Numbered from the stretch's first letter, positions 15,792 through 24,883 are shown. The stretch is DNA of 64,000 nt from Pseudomonas sp. Q2-TVG4-2 (GCF_013620795.1 NZ_LGLW01000003.1:124001-188000), one strand, 5' to 3'. Program-made: numbers and translations. The notes: generated by a model not told the origin, from the sequence alone.

Positions 15792-17021
15792 TTAGAACAG
15801 TACGCGGCTGCGGATGGTGCCCTTGACCTGCTGGAGCTTTTCCAGGGCCAGGTCGGAGTATTCTGCATCGACGTCGATCACGACGTAGCCGACTTCCTCG
15901 TTGGTCTGCAAGAACTGACCGGCGATGTTGATGCCATTCTCGGCGAAAACACGGTTGATCTCGCTCATCACGCCAGGGATGTTCTGGTGGATGTGCAGCA
16001 GGCGATGCTTGCCGGGATGCGATGGCAGCGCCACTTCTGGGAAGTTGACCGAAGACACCGAGGTGCCGTTATCGCTGTACTTGACCAGCTTTTCGGCGAC
16101 TTCCAGGCCAATGTTGGCCTGGGCCTCTGCGGTGGAGCCGCCGATGTGCGGCGTGAGAATGACATTATCCAGGCCACGCAGCGGGCTTTCGAACTCTTCG
16201 TCGTTAGAGCGTGGCTCGACCGGGAATACGTCGATCGCCGCGCCGATCAGGTGCTTGCCCTTGATTGCGTTGGCCAGGGCCTGAAGATCCACCACGGTGC
16301 CGCGGGCCGCGTTGATGAGGATGCCGCCCTGCTTGATCGCGCGGATCTCGTCTTCGCCCATCATCATCTGGGTGGCCGGGGTTTCCGGCACGTGCAGGGT
16401 GACGATGTCGCACATGCCGAGCAGTTCATGCAGAGAGCCGATCTGTTGGGCGTTGCCCAGCGGTAGTTTGGTGACCACGTCGTAGAAGAACACCTGCATG
16501 CCCAGACCTTCGGCGAGCACGGACAGCTGCGTGCCGATGGAACCGTACCCGATGATGCCGAGCTTCTTGCCGCGGATCTCGAACGAATTGGCCGCCGACT
16601 TGATCCAGCCGCCGCGATGGCAGGAGGCGTTCTTCTCGGGGATGCCGCGCAGCAGCAAAATGGCTTCGGCCAAGACCAGTTCGGCTACCGAGCGGGTGTT
16701 GGAGTAGGGCGCATTGAATACCGCGATACCGCGCTCGCGGGCGGCATTGAGGTTGACCTGGTTGGTGCCGATGCAGAAGCAGCCGACGGCGATGAGCTTG
16801 TTCGCGGCGTCAAAGACGCTCTCGGTGAGCTGGGTCCGGGAACGGATACCGATGAAATGCGCATCGGCGATCTTTTCCTTCAGTTCGGCTTCGGGCAGCG
16901 AACCCGTCAGGTACTCGATGTTCGAGTACCCGGCAGCCTTGAGGGTATCCACGGCGGTTTGGTGGACGCCTTCAAGGAGAAGGAAACGTATCTTGCTCTT
17001 GTCGAGAGAGGTCTGGCTCAT
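15792..17021 (-). CDS. serA: D-3-phosphoglycerate dehydrogenase
   Basis: A 409-residue enzyme that oxidises 3-phosphoglycerate with NAD+, the first step of serine synthesis. The nucleotide-binding motif LGIIGYGSIGTQ is near residue 155, catalytic His lies in TPHIGGSTAEAQ, and a C-terminal ACT domain (~340-409; NINIAGQFLQTNEEVGYV-like) fits serine feedback control. Length matches the 410-residue E. coli type. The ATG at 17021 has AAAGG 10 bases upstream; an N-terminal extension to 17117 would run into the palindrome and is rejected. SerA enzymes of this type also reduce 2-oxoglutarate to D-2-hydroxyglutarate, which links it to the divergent gene. Confidence 0.93.
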   Translation of the reverse strand: MSQTSLDKSKIRFLLLEGVHQTAVDTLKAAGYSNIEYLTGSLPEAELKEKIADAHFIGIRSRTQLTESVFDAANKLIAVGCFCIGTNQVNLNAARERGIAVFNAPYSNTRSVAELVLAEAILLLRGIPEKNASCHRGGWIKSAANSFEIRGKKLGIIGYGSIGTQLSVLAEGLGMQVFFYDVVTKLPLGNAQQIGSLHELLGMCDIVTLHVPETPATQMMMGEDEIRAIKQGGILINAARGTVVDLQALANAIKGKHLIGAAIDVFPVEPRSNDEEFESPLRGLDNVILTPHIGGSTAEAQANIGLEVAEKLVKYSDNGTSVSSVNFPEVALPSHPGKHRLLHIHQNIPGVMSEINRVFAENGINIAGQFLQTNEEVGYVVIDVDAEYSDLALEKLQQVKGTIRSRVLF

Positions 17022-17117
17022 CTGCGTAAAACCTTTAGGCCGGAAAAGAGGACTGATGTGTCCAGCAAAGGCTGGCCGAACCGGGTAGATACGGTGTCGG
17101 GAAGTCTGCCGAGGCAC

Positions 17118-17160
17118 GTTTCAAAGGGGCCCGTATGCTAGCATACGGGCCCCTCGAAAC
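17118..17160. promoter_or_regulatory. Long palindrome in the serA / D2HGDH divergent gap
   Basis: Positions 17126-17153 form a perfect 28-base palindrome (GGGGCCCGTATGCT and its complement). After a short mismatch it is extended by GTTTC (17118-17122) and GAAAC (17156-17160). A second inverted repeat, CCTGAG ... CTCAGG, lies at 17170-17191. There is no T-run, so it is not a normal terminator. It could be an operator, cruciform or transcript-end hairpin between the two divergent genes. Confidence 0.6.
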
Positions 17161-17221
17161 ACCCTATGTCCTGAGCTGAAGCGTACTCAGGGTGACCATG
17201 AATCGAATGAGAGTTCCCATG

Positions 17222-18616
17222 ATGACCGATGCTGCCCTGATCGATGAGCTGACGACCCTGGTCGAGCCTGGCAAGGTGCTGACCGATGCCGATTCGCTGA
17301 ATGCCTACGGCAAGGATTGGACCAAGCATTTCGCTCCGGCACCCTCGGCCATTGTGTTCCCGAAGACCATCGAACAGGTGCAGGCCATCGTTCGTTGGGC
17401 CAACGAACGCAAGGTCGCGCTGGTGCCGTCGGGCGGACGTACCGGCCTCTCCGCTGCGGCCGTGGCGGCCAACGGTGAGGTGGTCGTCTCCTTCGATTAC
17501 ATGAATCAGATCCTCGCCTTCGACGAGATGGATCGCACCGCGGTCTGCCAGCCGGGCGTGATCACCGCACAGCTGCAGCAGTTCGCCGAGGACAAAGGCC
17601 TCTACTATCCGGTGGACTTCGCTTCGGCCGGCTCCAGCCAGATTGGCGGCAACATCGGTACCAACGCCGGCGGCATCAAGGTGATTCGCTACGGCATGAC
17701 CCGCAACTGGGTGGCCGGTTTGAAGGTCGTCACCGGCAAGGGTGATCTGCTCGAACTGAACAAGGACCTGATCAAGAACGCCACCGGTTATGACCTGCGC
17801 CAGCTGTTCATCGGCGCTGAGGGCACACTGGGCTTCGTCGTCGAGGCCACCATGCGCCTGGAGCGCCAGCCGACCAATCTCACCGCGATGGTGCTGGGTA
17901 CGCCGGACTTCGAGTCGATCATGCCGGTGCTGCATGCCTTTCAGGACAAGCTGGACCTGACCGCCTTCGAGTTTTTCTCCGACAGGTGCCTGGACAAGAT
18001 TCTCGGCCGCGGCGATATTCCCGCGCCCTTCGAGGCCCGTACGCCGTTCTATGCGCTGCTGGAGTTCGAGGCCACCACCGAAGAGCGTGCCGAGCAGGCC
18101 CTGGCGACCTTCGAGCATTGCGTCAACGAAGGTTGGGTAGTCGATGGGGTGATGAGCCAGAGCGAGCAGCAGCTGCAGAATCTGTGGAAGCTGCGCGAAT
18201 ACATCTCCGAAACCATCTCGCACTGGACGCCGTACAAGAACGATATCTCGGTGACCGTTTCCAAGGTGCCGGCGTTTCTCGCCGACATCGACGCCATCGT
18301 CACCAGCAACTATCCAGATTTCGAAGTGCTCTGGTACGGCCACATCGGCGACGGCAACCTGCACCTGAACATCCTCAAGCCCGATGCGCTGTCCAAGGAC
18401 GAGTTCTTCGACAAGTGCGCATCGGTCAACAAGTGGGTGTTCGAGACGGTCGAGAAGTACAACGGTTCCATCTCCGCCGAGCACGGCGTCGGCATGACCA
18501 AGCGCGACTACCTGACCTATAGCCGTTCGGAGGCCGAAATCGCCTACATGAAAGCGATCAAGGCGGCGTTCGACCCGAACGGCATCATGAACCCGGGCAA
18601 GATCTTCGCTGTTTGA
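17222..18616 (+). CDS. d2hgdh: FAD-linked D-2-hydroxyglutarate dehydrogenase
   Basis: A 464-residue flavoprotein of the FAD_binding_4 / FAD-oxidase C family (VALVPSGGRTGLSAAAV and SSQIGGNIGTNAGGIKVIRY in the FAD domain; HIGDGNLHLNI and SAEHGVGMTKRDYL in the C-terminal domain). In P. stutzeri this enzyme oxidises the D-2-hydroxyglutarate made by SerA and passes electrons to the respiratory chain via ETF, driving the unfavourable SerA reaction. Divergent placement beside serA supports that role. I chose the ATG at 17222 (MTDAALIDEL) because close relatives begin there as I recall; ATGs at 17219, 17207 and 17198 are alternatives. Confidence 0.88.
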   Translation: MTDAALIDELTTLVEPGKVLTDADSLNAYGKDWTKHFAPAPSAIVFPKTIEQVQAIVRWANERKVALVPSGGRTGLSAAAVAANGEVVVSFDYMNQILAFDEMDRTAVCQPGVITAQLQQFAEDKGLYYPVDFASAGSSQIGGNIGTNAGGIKVIRYGMTRNWVAGLKVVTGKGDLLELNKDLIKNATGYDLRQLFIGAEGTLGFVVEATMRLERQPTNLTAMVLGTPDFESIMPVLHAFQDKLDLTAFEFFSDRCLDKILGRGDIPAPFEARTPFYALLEFEATTEERAEQALATFEHCVNEGWVVDGVMSQSEQQLQNLWKLREYISETISHWTPYKNDISVTVSKVPAFLADIDAIVTSNYPDFEVLWYGHIGDGNLHLNILKPDALSKDEFFDKCASVNKWVFETVEKYNGSISAEHGVGMTKRDYLTYSRSEAEIAYMKAIKAAFDPNGIMNPGKIFAV

Positions 18617-18633
18617 ACAGACAGGAACTCTCC

Positions 18634-19299
18634 ATGACCTACAAGCACCAGTACACCGACGGCACCACTATCCATTACCCGCTGGGCAAGGTGGTCTGTA
18701 TCGGCCGCAACTACGCCGAGCACGCCAAGGAGCTGAACAACCCGGTGCCGGCCGAGCCACTGCTGTTCATCAAGGCCGGTAGCTGCACGGTGCCGCTGGA
18801 CAGTGGCTTCAGCATTCCGACCGACCGCGGCGCGGTGCATTACGAGGCCGAAATCGCCGTGCTGATCGGCAAGCCGCTGTCACGTAAGCCGAACGAGGAG
18901 GAAGTACGCGATGCGATTTCCGGCTTCGCCCCGGCGCTGGACCTGACCTTGCGTGACGTGCAGGCCAAGCTGAAGGAAAAGGGCCATCCCTGGGAAATTG
19001 CCAAGAGTTTCGACGGTGCCTGTGTGCTGGCACCGTTCGTGCCTGGCGATGCGGTGAGTGATCTGAACGAGATCGGCGTTCGTCTGACGATCAACGGCGA
19101 GCTTCGTCAGGACGGCAACAGCAGCCAGATGCTCAATGCCATCCTGCCGCTGCTGCAGCACATTGCCGGCCACTTCAGCCTTCAGCCGGGCGACGTAGTG
19201 CTGACCGGTACACCGGTCGGAGTCGGCCCACTGAATCAGGGCGATCAGCTGGTGCTGGAGCTGGTCGGACTGTCTCGCTTCGAGAGTCGCGTGCTCTGA
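18634..19299 (+). CDS. Fumarylacetoacetate hydrolase family protein
   Basis: A 221-residue single-domain FAH-fold enzyme. The metal-binding acids are seen in HYEAEIAVLIGK (two Glu) and ALDLTLRD (Asp), with VCIGRNYAEHAKELNNPVP at the substrate side and VVLTGTPVGVGPL at the end. Members hydrolyse or decarboxylate acylpyruvates, fumarylpyruvate or oxaloacetate. It lies 17 bases after D2HGDH with AGGAA before the ATG at 18634, so the two are probably co-transcribed. Exact substrate is undecided. Confidence 0.82.
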   Translation: MTYKHQYTDGTTIHYPLGKVVCIGRNYAEHAKELNNPVPAEPLLFIKAGSCTVPLDSGFSIPTDRGAVHYEAEIAVLIGKPLSRKPNEEEVRDAISGFAPALDLTLRDVQAKLKEKGHPWEIAKSFDGACVLAPFVPGDAVSDLNEIGVRLTINGELRQDGNSSQMLNAILPLLQHIAGHFSLQPGDVVLTGTPVGVGPLNQGDQLVLELVGLSRFESRVL

Positions 19300-19403
19300 G
19301 CGGCCCGGGCCGGGTACGTTTTGGCGTGTCCAGCCTGTCTCCTGCGTATCCTCGCCGTTGAAGGTCATGCTGTAATTAAAGGCCTTCCCTGGGGCTGACC
19401 TCC

Positions 19404-20315
19404 ATGCCTGACACCGCTGCTCGATCATCCCGCCTGCGCTTTTTTCTCTACGCCGTGTTGTGTCTCGCCGTTGTGACAGCGATGCTGGCGGGCTGGCTGC
19501 TGCATTGGGACGACCAGCTGAAGCTCTACTGGCAGGAGCAATCCATTGACGCCGAGCAGCGCGCCGAGAGTATATGGTTGCCGGACTACGAGCTGGTGCT
19601 GCAAACCACCTTGGTCGGCCTGGAGGAAGATGAAACATCAGGGCTGACCTGGAACGCAGCAACCGGCACGCTGTTCACGGTGACCGGTCAGAACCCCCAG
19701 CTCGTGGAGTTCTCCCCTGGCGGCGTGGTGCTGCGGCGTATTGCCCTGACCGGATTCTCTGATCCGGAGGCAGTCGAAGCCCTGGATGATGGTCAACTGG
19801 GGATCGTTGACGAGCGTCGCCGTCTGGTTGCGGTATTCCGGCTTGCGTCTGGCGTGGAGAGCCTTGATCTCGATGACCTCGCCACCTATGACCTGGGTTT
19901 CGATGATGCGGGCAACAAAGGGTTCGAGGGGCTGGCCTGGAACCCGCACACCCGGCGCATGTTATTGGCCAAGGAGCGCGATCCGCAGGGCTTGTTCGAG
20001 CTGCCGTTTCCCGGTGAAGACGGCGCGGCTGGCGCACTTGAAACGCTGCCCGATCAGCCATTGCTGGTGCGCGATATCTCTTCGGTGGCCATCGATCCGC
20101 GCACCGGTCACACCCTGATGCTTTCCGATGAGTCGCGGCTGTTGGTCGAACTGGACCTGCAGGGCACTCCGCGCAGTTTCATCAGCCTGTTTGACGGCCT
20201 TAACGGCTTGGTGGAAGGCATCGATCAGGCCGAAGGCGTGGCAATGGACGGAGAGGGCAACATCTATGTGGTTGCCGAGCCCAACCGCTTCTATGTCTTC
20301 AGACGGCACCGGTAG
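19404..20315 (+). CDS. SdiA-regulated (YjiK-like) membrane-anchored beta-propeller protein
   Basis: A 303-residue protein with one N-terminal membrane helix (RFFLYAVLCLAVVTAMLAGW) and an extracytoplasmic domain resembling SdiA-regulated/YjiK proteins: DETSGLTWNAATGTLFTVTG, GFSDPEAVEALDDGQLGIVD, GNKGFEGLAWNPHTRRML, EGVAMDGEGNIYVVAEPN. The repeated (S/F)G(L/V)A(W/M) units are propeller blades. Function is not established. The stop at 20313-20315 is followed in the same frame by a second, diverged copy of the last blade. Confidence 0.75.
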   Translation: MPDTAARSSRLRFFLYAVLCLAVVTAMLAGWLLHWDDQLKLYWQEQSIDAEQRAESIWLPDYELVLQTTLVGLEEDETSGLTWNAATGTLFTVTGQNPQLVEFSPGGVVLRRIALTGFSDPEAVEALDDGQLGIVDERRRLVAVFRLASGVESLDLDDLATYDLGFDDAGNKGFEGLAWNPHTRRMLLAKERDPQGLFELPFPGEDGAAGALETLPDQPLLVRDISSVAIDPRTGHTLMLSDESRLLVELDLQGTPRSFISLFDGLNGLVEGIDQAEGVAMDGEGNIYVVAEPNRFYVFRRHR

Positions 20316-20414
20316 CACGCGACCTGCCAAGCGGGCATCGCCATGGGGCCGGACGGCACGCTCGATCTGGTCAGCGAGCCCAATCTGTTCTATGTGTTTC
20401 GCAAAGTCGACTAG
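20316..20414 (+). pseudogene. In-frame remnant repeating the C-terminus of the SdiA-regulated-like gene
   Basis: Directly after the TAG at 20313 the same frame continues for 32 codons to a TAG at 20412 and encodes GIAMGPDGTLDLVSEPNLFY, then VFRKVD. This parallels GVAMDGEGNIYVVAEPNRFY then VFRRHR at the end of the preceding gene. The copies differ at many positions, so this is not a recent duplication. It may be the tail of a deleted tandem paralogue. There is no separate start or ribosome site. Confidence 0.65.
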
Positions 20415-20448
20415 CCAACCCGGGAGCTGGCCAGTTGCAACGCCGGAA

Positions 20449-21120
20449 TCAGCGCTTGAGCGTCTGCACGCCGTCTTTGGTACCCAGCAGCAGGACGTCG
20501 GCCGGGCGCGCGGCGAACAGGCCATTGGTGACCACGCCGACGATATTGTTGATCTGCGCTTCGAGGTCCGGCGCGAAGCCGATCATCAGGTTGTGCACGT
20601 CTAGAATGACGTTGCCGTTGTCGGTCACCACGCCGTCACGGTAGACCGGATCGCCGCCCAGCTTGACCAGTTCGCGCGCGACATGACTGCGAGCCATGGG
20701 CATGACCTCGACGGGCAGCGGGAACTCGCCGAGGCGCTCGACCAGCTTGCTGCCATCAGCGATACAGATAAAGGTCCTGGCTACCGCTGCCACGATCTTC
20801 TCCCGGGTCAGCGCCGCGCCGCCGCCCTTGATCAGCTCCAGATGGCTGTTGGTTTCGTCCGCGCCGTCTACGTAGAACTCGAGTTCCGACACCGAATTCA
20901 GATCGTAAACAGGGATGCCATGACCCTTCAGGCGTTCTGCCGTGGCATCGGAGCTGGCCACCGCACCATCGAAGAAGCCCTTGTGCTTGGCCAGCAGGTC
21001 GATGAAGAAGTTGGCGGTGGAACCGGTGCCGACGCCGACGATGCTGCGGTCAGTGAGCTGCGGGACGATGAGGTCGACGGCGGCCTGGGCGACTGCCTGC
21101 TTGAGTTGATCTTGGGTCAT
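20449..21120 (-). CDS. rpiA: Ribose-5-phosphate isomerase A
   Basis: A 223-residue enzyme interconverting ribose 5-phosphate and ribulose 5-phosphate in the pentose phosphate pathway. Motifs: [11 protein letters not shown] near the N-terminus, [10 protein letters not shown], catalytic DGADE and [14 protein letters not shown]. The ATG at 21120 gives the usual length; the frame extends to 21147 without family support. It is divergent from ilvA, an arrangement I recall from P. aeruginosa. Confidence 0.93.
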   Translation of the reverse strand: MTQDQLKQAVAQAAVDLIVPQLTDRSIVGVGTGSTANFFIDLLAKHKGFFDGAVASSDATAERLKGHGIPVYDLNSVSELEFYVDGADETNSHLELIKGGGAALTREKIVAAVARTFICIADGSKLVERLGEFPLPVEVMPMARSHVARELVKLGGDPVYRDGVVTDNGNVILDVHNLMIGFAPDLEAQINNIVGVVTNGLFAARPADVLLLGTKDGVQTLKR

Positions 21121-21287
21121 GGCTTGGGTCCGGGCTTGAGAAGACAAGGGCGAAAGTATAGCGGCGCCTCACCAGTGGGTCTTGTGCATAGGCACTGTAC
21201 CGATGTTCCCGTCCCGATTGTCAGTGGTCGACGGGTGTCCAGCGGAGTAGACTCGTTGGCCCCGCAATGCCCGCCAAGATAAGCCTG

Positions 21288-22802
21288 ATGCTCGAACAAT
21301 ACGTCAAGAAGATCCTCACCTCGCGCGTCTACGACGTCGCCGTCGAAACCCCGTTGCAGCCCGCACGCCAGCTTTCCGAGCGGCTCGGCAACCAGATTCT
21401 GCTCAAGCGCGAGGATCTGCAGCCGGTGTTTTCCTTCAAGATTCGCGGCGCCTACAACAAGCTGGCACAGCTCTCTCCCGAGGAGCTGTCGCGTGGTGTG
21501 GTCACCGCCTCGGCCGGCAACCATGCTCAAGGGTTGGCGCTGGCGGCGCGCGAGCTGGGCATCAAGGCCACCATCGTCATGCCGCGCACCACGCCGGAGC
21601 TGAAAGTACAAGGCGTGCGCGCCCGCGGCGGCAAGGTCGTCTTGCACGGCGATGCGTTCCCCGAGGCGCTGGCCTACTCGCTGAAACTGGTCGAGGAAAA
21701 GGGCTACGTCTACATCCACCCGTACGACGATCCGCATGTGATCGCGGGGCAAGGCACCGTGGCGATGGAAATCCTTCGTCAGCATCAAGGCCGGCTGGAT
21801 GCAGTGTTCGTCCCGGTGGGCGGCGGCGGATTGATCGCGGGCGTGGCGGCGTACATCAAGTACCTGCGCCCGGAGACCAAGGTCATCGGCGTCGAGCCCG
21901 ACGACTCCAACTGCCTGCAACAGGCCATGGCCGCTGGCGAACGCGTAGTGCTGTCGCAGGTCGGGCTGTTTGCCGATGGCGTGGCGGTGGCGCAGATAGG
22001 TGAGCACTGCTTCAAGGTCTGCAAAGACTACGTGGACGAGGTGATCACCGTCAGCACCGATGAGATCTGCGCAGCGATCAAGGATATCTACGACGATACC
22101 CGTTCCATCACCGAGCCGGCCGGGGCGCTGGCGGTGGCCGGAATCAAGCGTTACGTGGAGCGCGACGGCGTTGCCAATCAGGTGTTGGTGGGCATCGACT
22201 CGGGTGCCAACGTCAACTTCGACCGGCTGCGCCACGTGGCTGAACGTGCCGAGCTGGGCGAGAAGCGCGAGGCGATCATCGCCGTGACCATTCCCGAGAA
22301 ACCGGGCAGTTTCAAGGCATTCTGCGAGGCGATCGGCAAGCGCCAGATCACCGAATTCAACTACCGCTACCATCAGAATCGCGAGGCGCACATCTTCGTC
22401 GGTGTACAGACCCATCCGGAAAACGACCCGCGCCTGGCGCTCGTCGAAAGCCTGCGCGCGCAGGGCTTCCCGGTACTCGACCTGACCGACAATGAACTGG
22501 CCAAGCTGCATACGCGTCACATGGTGGGCGGGCACGCGTCCGGCGTCAGCGACGAGGTGGTGTTTCGCTTCGAGTTTCCTGAGCGGCCCGGCGCGCTGTT
22601 CAACTTCCTCAATAATCTGGGCGGGCGCTGGAACATCTCGATGTTCCATTACCGCAACCATGGTGCGGCCGACGGCCGCGTGGTCGCGGGTCTGCAGGTG
22701 CCAGCCGAGGACCGTCACCTGCTTCCGGCGGCGCTAGACAAGATCGGCTACCGCTACTGGGACGAAACGGACAACCCGGCCTACCAGCTGTTTCTCGGCT
22801 AG
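21288..22802 (+). CDS. ilvA: Threonine ammonia-lyase (threonine deaminase), biosynthetic
   Basis: A 504-residue PLP enzyme that converts threonine to 2-oxobutanoate, the first step to isoleucine. The PLP lysine is in FSFKIRGAYN (Lys51), the glycine loop is VPVGGGGLIAG, and two ACT-like regulatory regions follow (~325-500), as in feedback-controlled IlvA. The ATG at 21288 (MLEQYVKK) gives the standard N-terminus; the ATG at 21267 is less likely. Confidence 0.93.
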   Translation: MLEQYVKKILTSRVYDVAVETPLQPARQLSERLGNQILLKREDLQPVFSFKIRGAYNKLAQLSPEELSRGVVTASAGNHAQGLALAARELGIKATIVMPRTTPELKVQGVRARGGKVVLHGDAFPEALAYSLKLVEEKGYVYIHPYDDPHVIAGQGTVAMEILRQHQGRLDAVFVPVGGGGLIAGVAAYIKYLRPETKVIGVEPDDSNCLQQAMAAGERVVLSQVGLFADGVAVAQIGEHCFKVCKDYVDEVITVSTDEICAAIKDIYDDTRSITEPAGALAVAGIKRYVERDGVANQVLVGIDSGANVNFDRLRHVAERAELGEKREAIIAVTIPEKPGSFKAFCEAIGKRQITEFNYRYHQNREAHIFVGVQTHPENDPRLALVESLRAQGFPVLDLTDNELAKLHTRHMVGGHASGVSDEVVFRFEFPERPGALFNFLNNLGGRWNISMFHYRNHGAADGRVVAGLQVPAEDRHLLPAALDKIGYRYWDETDNPAYQLFLG

Positions 22803-22874
22803 CGCCGTGTAGCCGTGGTCGCTGCAAGCAGACGAGCGCCAATCAACTAACCGAACAGAGCTCTGGCGGGAACA

Positions 22875-23315
22875 ATGGAACACTATCAGCTGTTGAACGT
22901 CGCACACGCTGCGCTGGCGATCCTCCTGACGCTCGGGCTGATCGCCCACATCGCCATGCTGTGGAAGGCCTGGCGTCGCGCCGATACGGCCGTGCTGCAG
23001 CAAAAGCTGCGGCGTACGCGTTTGTTCTCCCTTCCCTTGCTGGCGATTCTGGCGTTGCTGTTGCCGCTGACGGGCTGGTGGCTGGCGCATCTGGCCGGAT
23101 TTCCGCTGGGCCAGCTGTGGCTGCTGGCCAGTTCGGTGCTGTTTCTCGTGCTGGTACCGCTCGGTCTGCTACTGGGTGGGCGCCTGCGTGCCTGGCAGGG
23201 GCTGGGTGATGCGCCTGCACCTGCCAAGCTACCGCGCTTCGCGCTGGTCTACGCTAGTCTGATCCTGCTGATACTCGTTGCGATCATGGGGCTGATGGGA
23301 GCCAAGCCGGTCTGA
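22875..23315 (+). CDS. DUF2269-type small membrane protein
   Basis: A 146-residue protein with four hydrophobic helices and a basic loop (WKAWRRADTAVLQQKLRRTR). The layout fits the DUF2269/CopD-like family of unknown role. GGCGGGAAC precedes the ATG. Its stop overlaps the start of a decayed gene (TGATG), whose last exon-like piece also looks DUF2269-related, so the two were probably one operon. Confidence 0.6.
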   Translation: MEHYQLLNVAHAALAILLTLGLIAHIAMLWKAWRRADTAVLQQKLRRTRLFSLPLLAILALLLPLTGWWLAHLAGFPLGQLWLLASSVLFLVLVPLGLLLGGRLRAWQGLGDAPAPAKLPRFALVYASLILLILVAIMGLMGAKPV

Positions 23316-23555
23316 TGCGCATCCTGCTGGTGGGTGCCAGCGGCTTCATCGGCATCTGCTGCGGGCGTTGTAGGACGAAGGCCATCAGCTGACCGCGACC
23401 TCGCGTTCAGGGCGAGGCGCCAAGCGTCAGAATGCAGGACGCTGATGCACGCGCCCTGTTCGACTTCGCCGCGCAACATGCGGTTTGCGCTGGGCTGGCC
23501 GGCCTTCCTCTTCGTCGGGGCCATCTTCTATCTGATGGTCAGCAAGGGCAGCTAG
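23315..23555 (+). pseudogene. Decayed NAD-dependent epimerase/SDR gene (frameshift, stop, internal deletion)
   Basis: The start encodes MRILLVGASGFIG, a clear Rossmann N-terminus. The next codons only make sense after a frameshift (HLLRAL, stop, DEGHQLTATSR), with TAG where CAG is expected. At the other end RFALGWPAFLFVGAIFYLMV then SKGS looks like the last membrane helix of a DoxX/DUF2269-type C-terminal domain. About 1 kb of middle sequence expected for such a two-domain protein is missing. It is a relic of the partner of the upstream DUF2269 gene. Confidence 0.7.
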
Positions 23556-24205
23556 CGCAGGCTGATGATGTCCCAGCCGCGCTGTTGGGCAATCTCGCGC
23601 AGGGTTGGATCGGGGTCGACGGCGACGGGATGGCTGACCCGTTCGAGCAGCGGCAGGTCGTTGCGCGAGTCGCTGTAGAAATAGCTGTCGTCGAGGCTCT
23701 GGTCGTTTTCCTGCAGCCAGCGCTCGATGCGCGTGACCTTGCCTTCCTGGAAGCAGGGCACGTCGGTGAGACGACCGGTGTAGCGGCCGTCTTGCATCTC
23801 GCACTCGGTGGCCAGCAGCGTATCGACGCCCAACCGCGCGGCGATCGGCCCGGTGATGAAACGGTTGGTGGCTGTGATGATCACCACCCGGTCACCGGCC
23901 TCATGATGCCGGCGCACCAGTGCTGCGCCCTTGGCCAGCATGATGGGTTCGATGTGGTCACGCATGAATTCGGTGTGCCACTGCTGCAGCTGGGCCATAT
24001 CGCTGCGGCCCAGCAGTTCCTGACAGAAGTTCTGGTAGGCCTCGACATCCAGCTCCCCGGAGAGGTAGTCCTGGTAGAAGGCATCGTTGCGGGCGCGATA
24101 CGACTCGGCGTCGACCAGGCCACGCTGGCAGAGAAATTCGCCCCAGGCGTGGTCGCTGTCACCGGCCAGCAGGGTGTTGTCGAGATCGAATAGAGCCAGG
24201 CGCAC
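23552..24205 (-). CDS. HAD-IB family phosphatase (SerB/histidinol-phosphatase-like)
   Basis: A 217-residue soluble HAD hydrolase. Motif [12 protein letters not shown] at residues 3-13, motif [13 protein letters not shown], motif III lysine in [12 protein letters not shown] and motif [16 protein letters not shown]. Subfamily IB enzymes act on phosphoserine or similar small monophosphates; the P. aeruginosa counterpart has, as I recall, been linked to histidinol phosphate. The start is GTG at 24205 with GAGGAA 6 bases before it; the longer frame to 24352 overlaps the rppH promoter region. Confidence 0.83.
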   Translation of the reverse strand: MRLALFDLDNTLLAGDSDHAWGEFLCQRGLVDAESYRARNDAFYQDYLSGELDVEAYQNFCQELLGRSDMAQLQQWHTEFMRDHIEPIMLAKGAALVRRHHEAGDRVVIITATNRFITGPIAARLGVDTLLATECEMQDGRYTGRLTDVPCFQEGKVTRIERWLQENDQSLDDSYFYSDSRNDLPLLERVSHPVAVDPDPTLREIAQQRGWDIISLR

Positions 24206-24384
24206 GCTGCGTTCCTCGGATCGATGAAAAGAGGCGAAGCATAGCGGGATTACCCCGCACATGGCACCCGCAAGGCGGTAGTCCGGCGTCCTTGAGCGGT
24301 TGATCAATGGCCGCTCAGCGCGCTTTCTGCTTATCGTCGTTTTGTGGAACAATGCCGCGACATGCGTTTGCGAGGTTGTATGCC

Positions 24385-24864
24385 GTGATCGACTCCGATG
24401 GTTTTCGTCCCAACGTCGGCATCATCCTGACCAATGATGCCGGGCAGGTGCTATGGGCCCGACGGATTAATCAGGACGCGTGGCAATTTCCGCAGGGCGG
24501 TATCAATCCGCGCGAGACACCCGAAGAGGCGCTGTACCGCGAACTCAACGAAGAAGTGGGGCTTGAGCAGCAGGATGTGAAGATCCTCGCCTGCACACGA
24601 GGCTGGTTGCGCTATCGTCTGCCGCAACGCCTGGTGCGTACCCATAGCCAGCCGCTGTGCATCGGCCAGAAACAGAAGTGGTTTCTGCTGCGCCTGACCG
24701 GCGCCGAGGATCGGGTGCGTATGGATCTGACTGGTAAGCCCGAATTCGACGGCTGGCGCTGGGTCAGCTACTGGTATCCGCTGGGCCAGGTGGTCACCTT
24801 CAAGCGCGAGGTCTATCGTCGCGCCTTAAAAGAACTCGCCCCGCGCCTCCTGGCGCGGGACTGA
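24385..24864 (+). CDS. rppH: RNA pyrophosphohydrolase (Nudix)
   Basis: A 159-residue Nudix enzyme that removes pyrophosphate from 5'-triphosphorylated RNA and starts mRNA decay. The Nudix box is [20 protein letters not shown] then VGL at about residues 38-60. [11 protein letters not shown] and [20 protein letters not shown] are RppH-specific. The start is GTG at 24385 (family N-terminus [12 protein letters not shown]) with GAGG 9 bases upstream. It precedes ptsP by 19 bases. Confidence 0.92.
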   Translation: MIDSDGFRPNVGIILTNDAGQVLWARRINQDAWQFPQGGINPRETPEEALYRELNEEVGLEQQDVKILACTRGWLRYRLPQRLVRTHSQPLCIGQKQKWFLLRLTGAEDRVRMDLTGKPEFDGWRWVSYWYPLGQVVTFKREVYRRALKELAPRLLARD

Positions 24865-24883
24865 CGGGAGAAAGCCCCTGAGC

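Noticed and set aside
17138..18484. A 448-codon minus-strand frame opposite D2HGDH
   Set aside because: No recognisable domain, and its frame ends inside the palindrome. The plus-strand gene is well supported.
21117..22718. A 533-codon minus-strand open frame opposite ilvA
   Set aside because: Shadow of ilvA; composition rich in His, Asp and Gln repeats typical of antisense frames.
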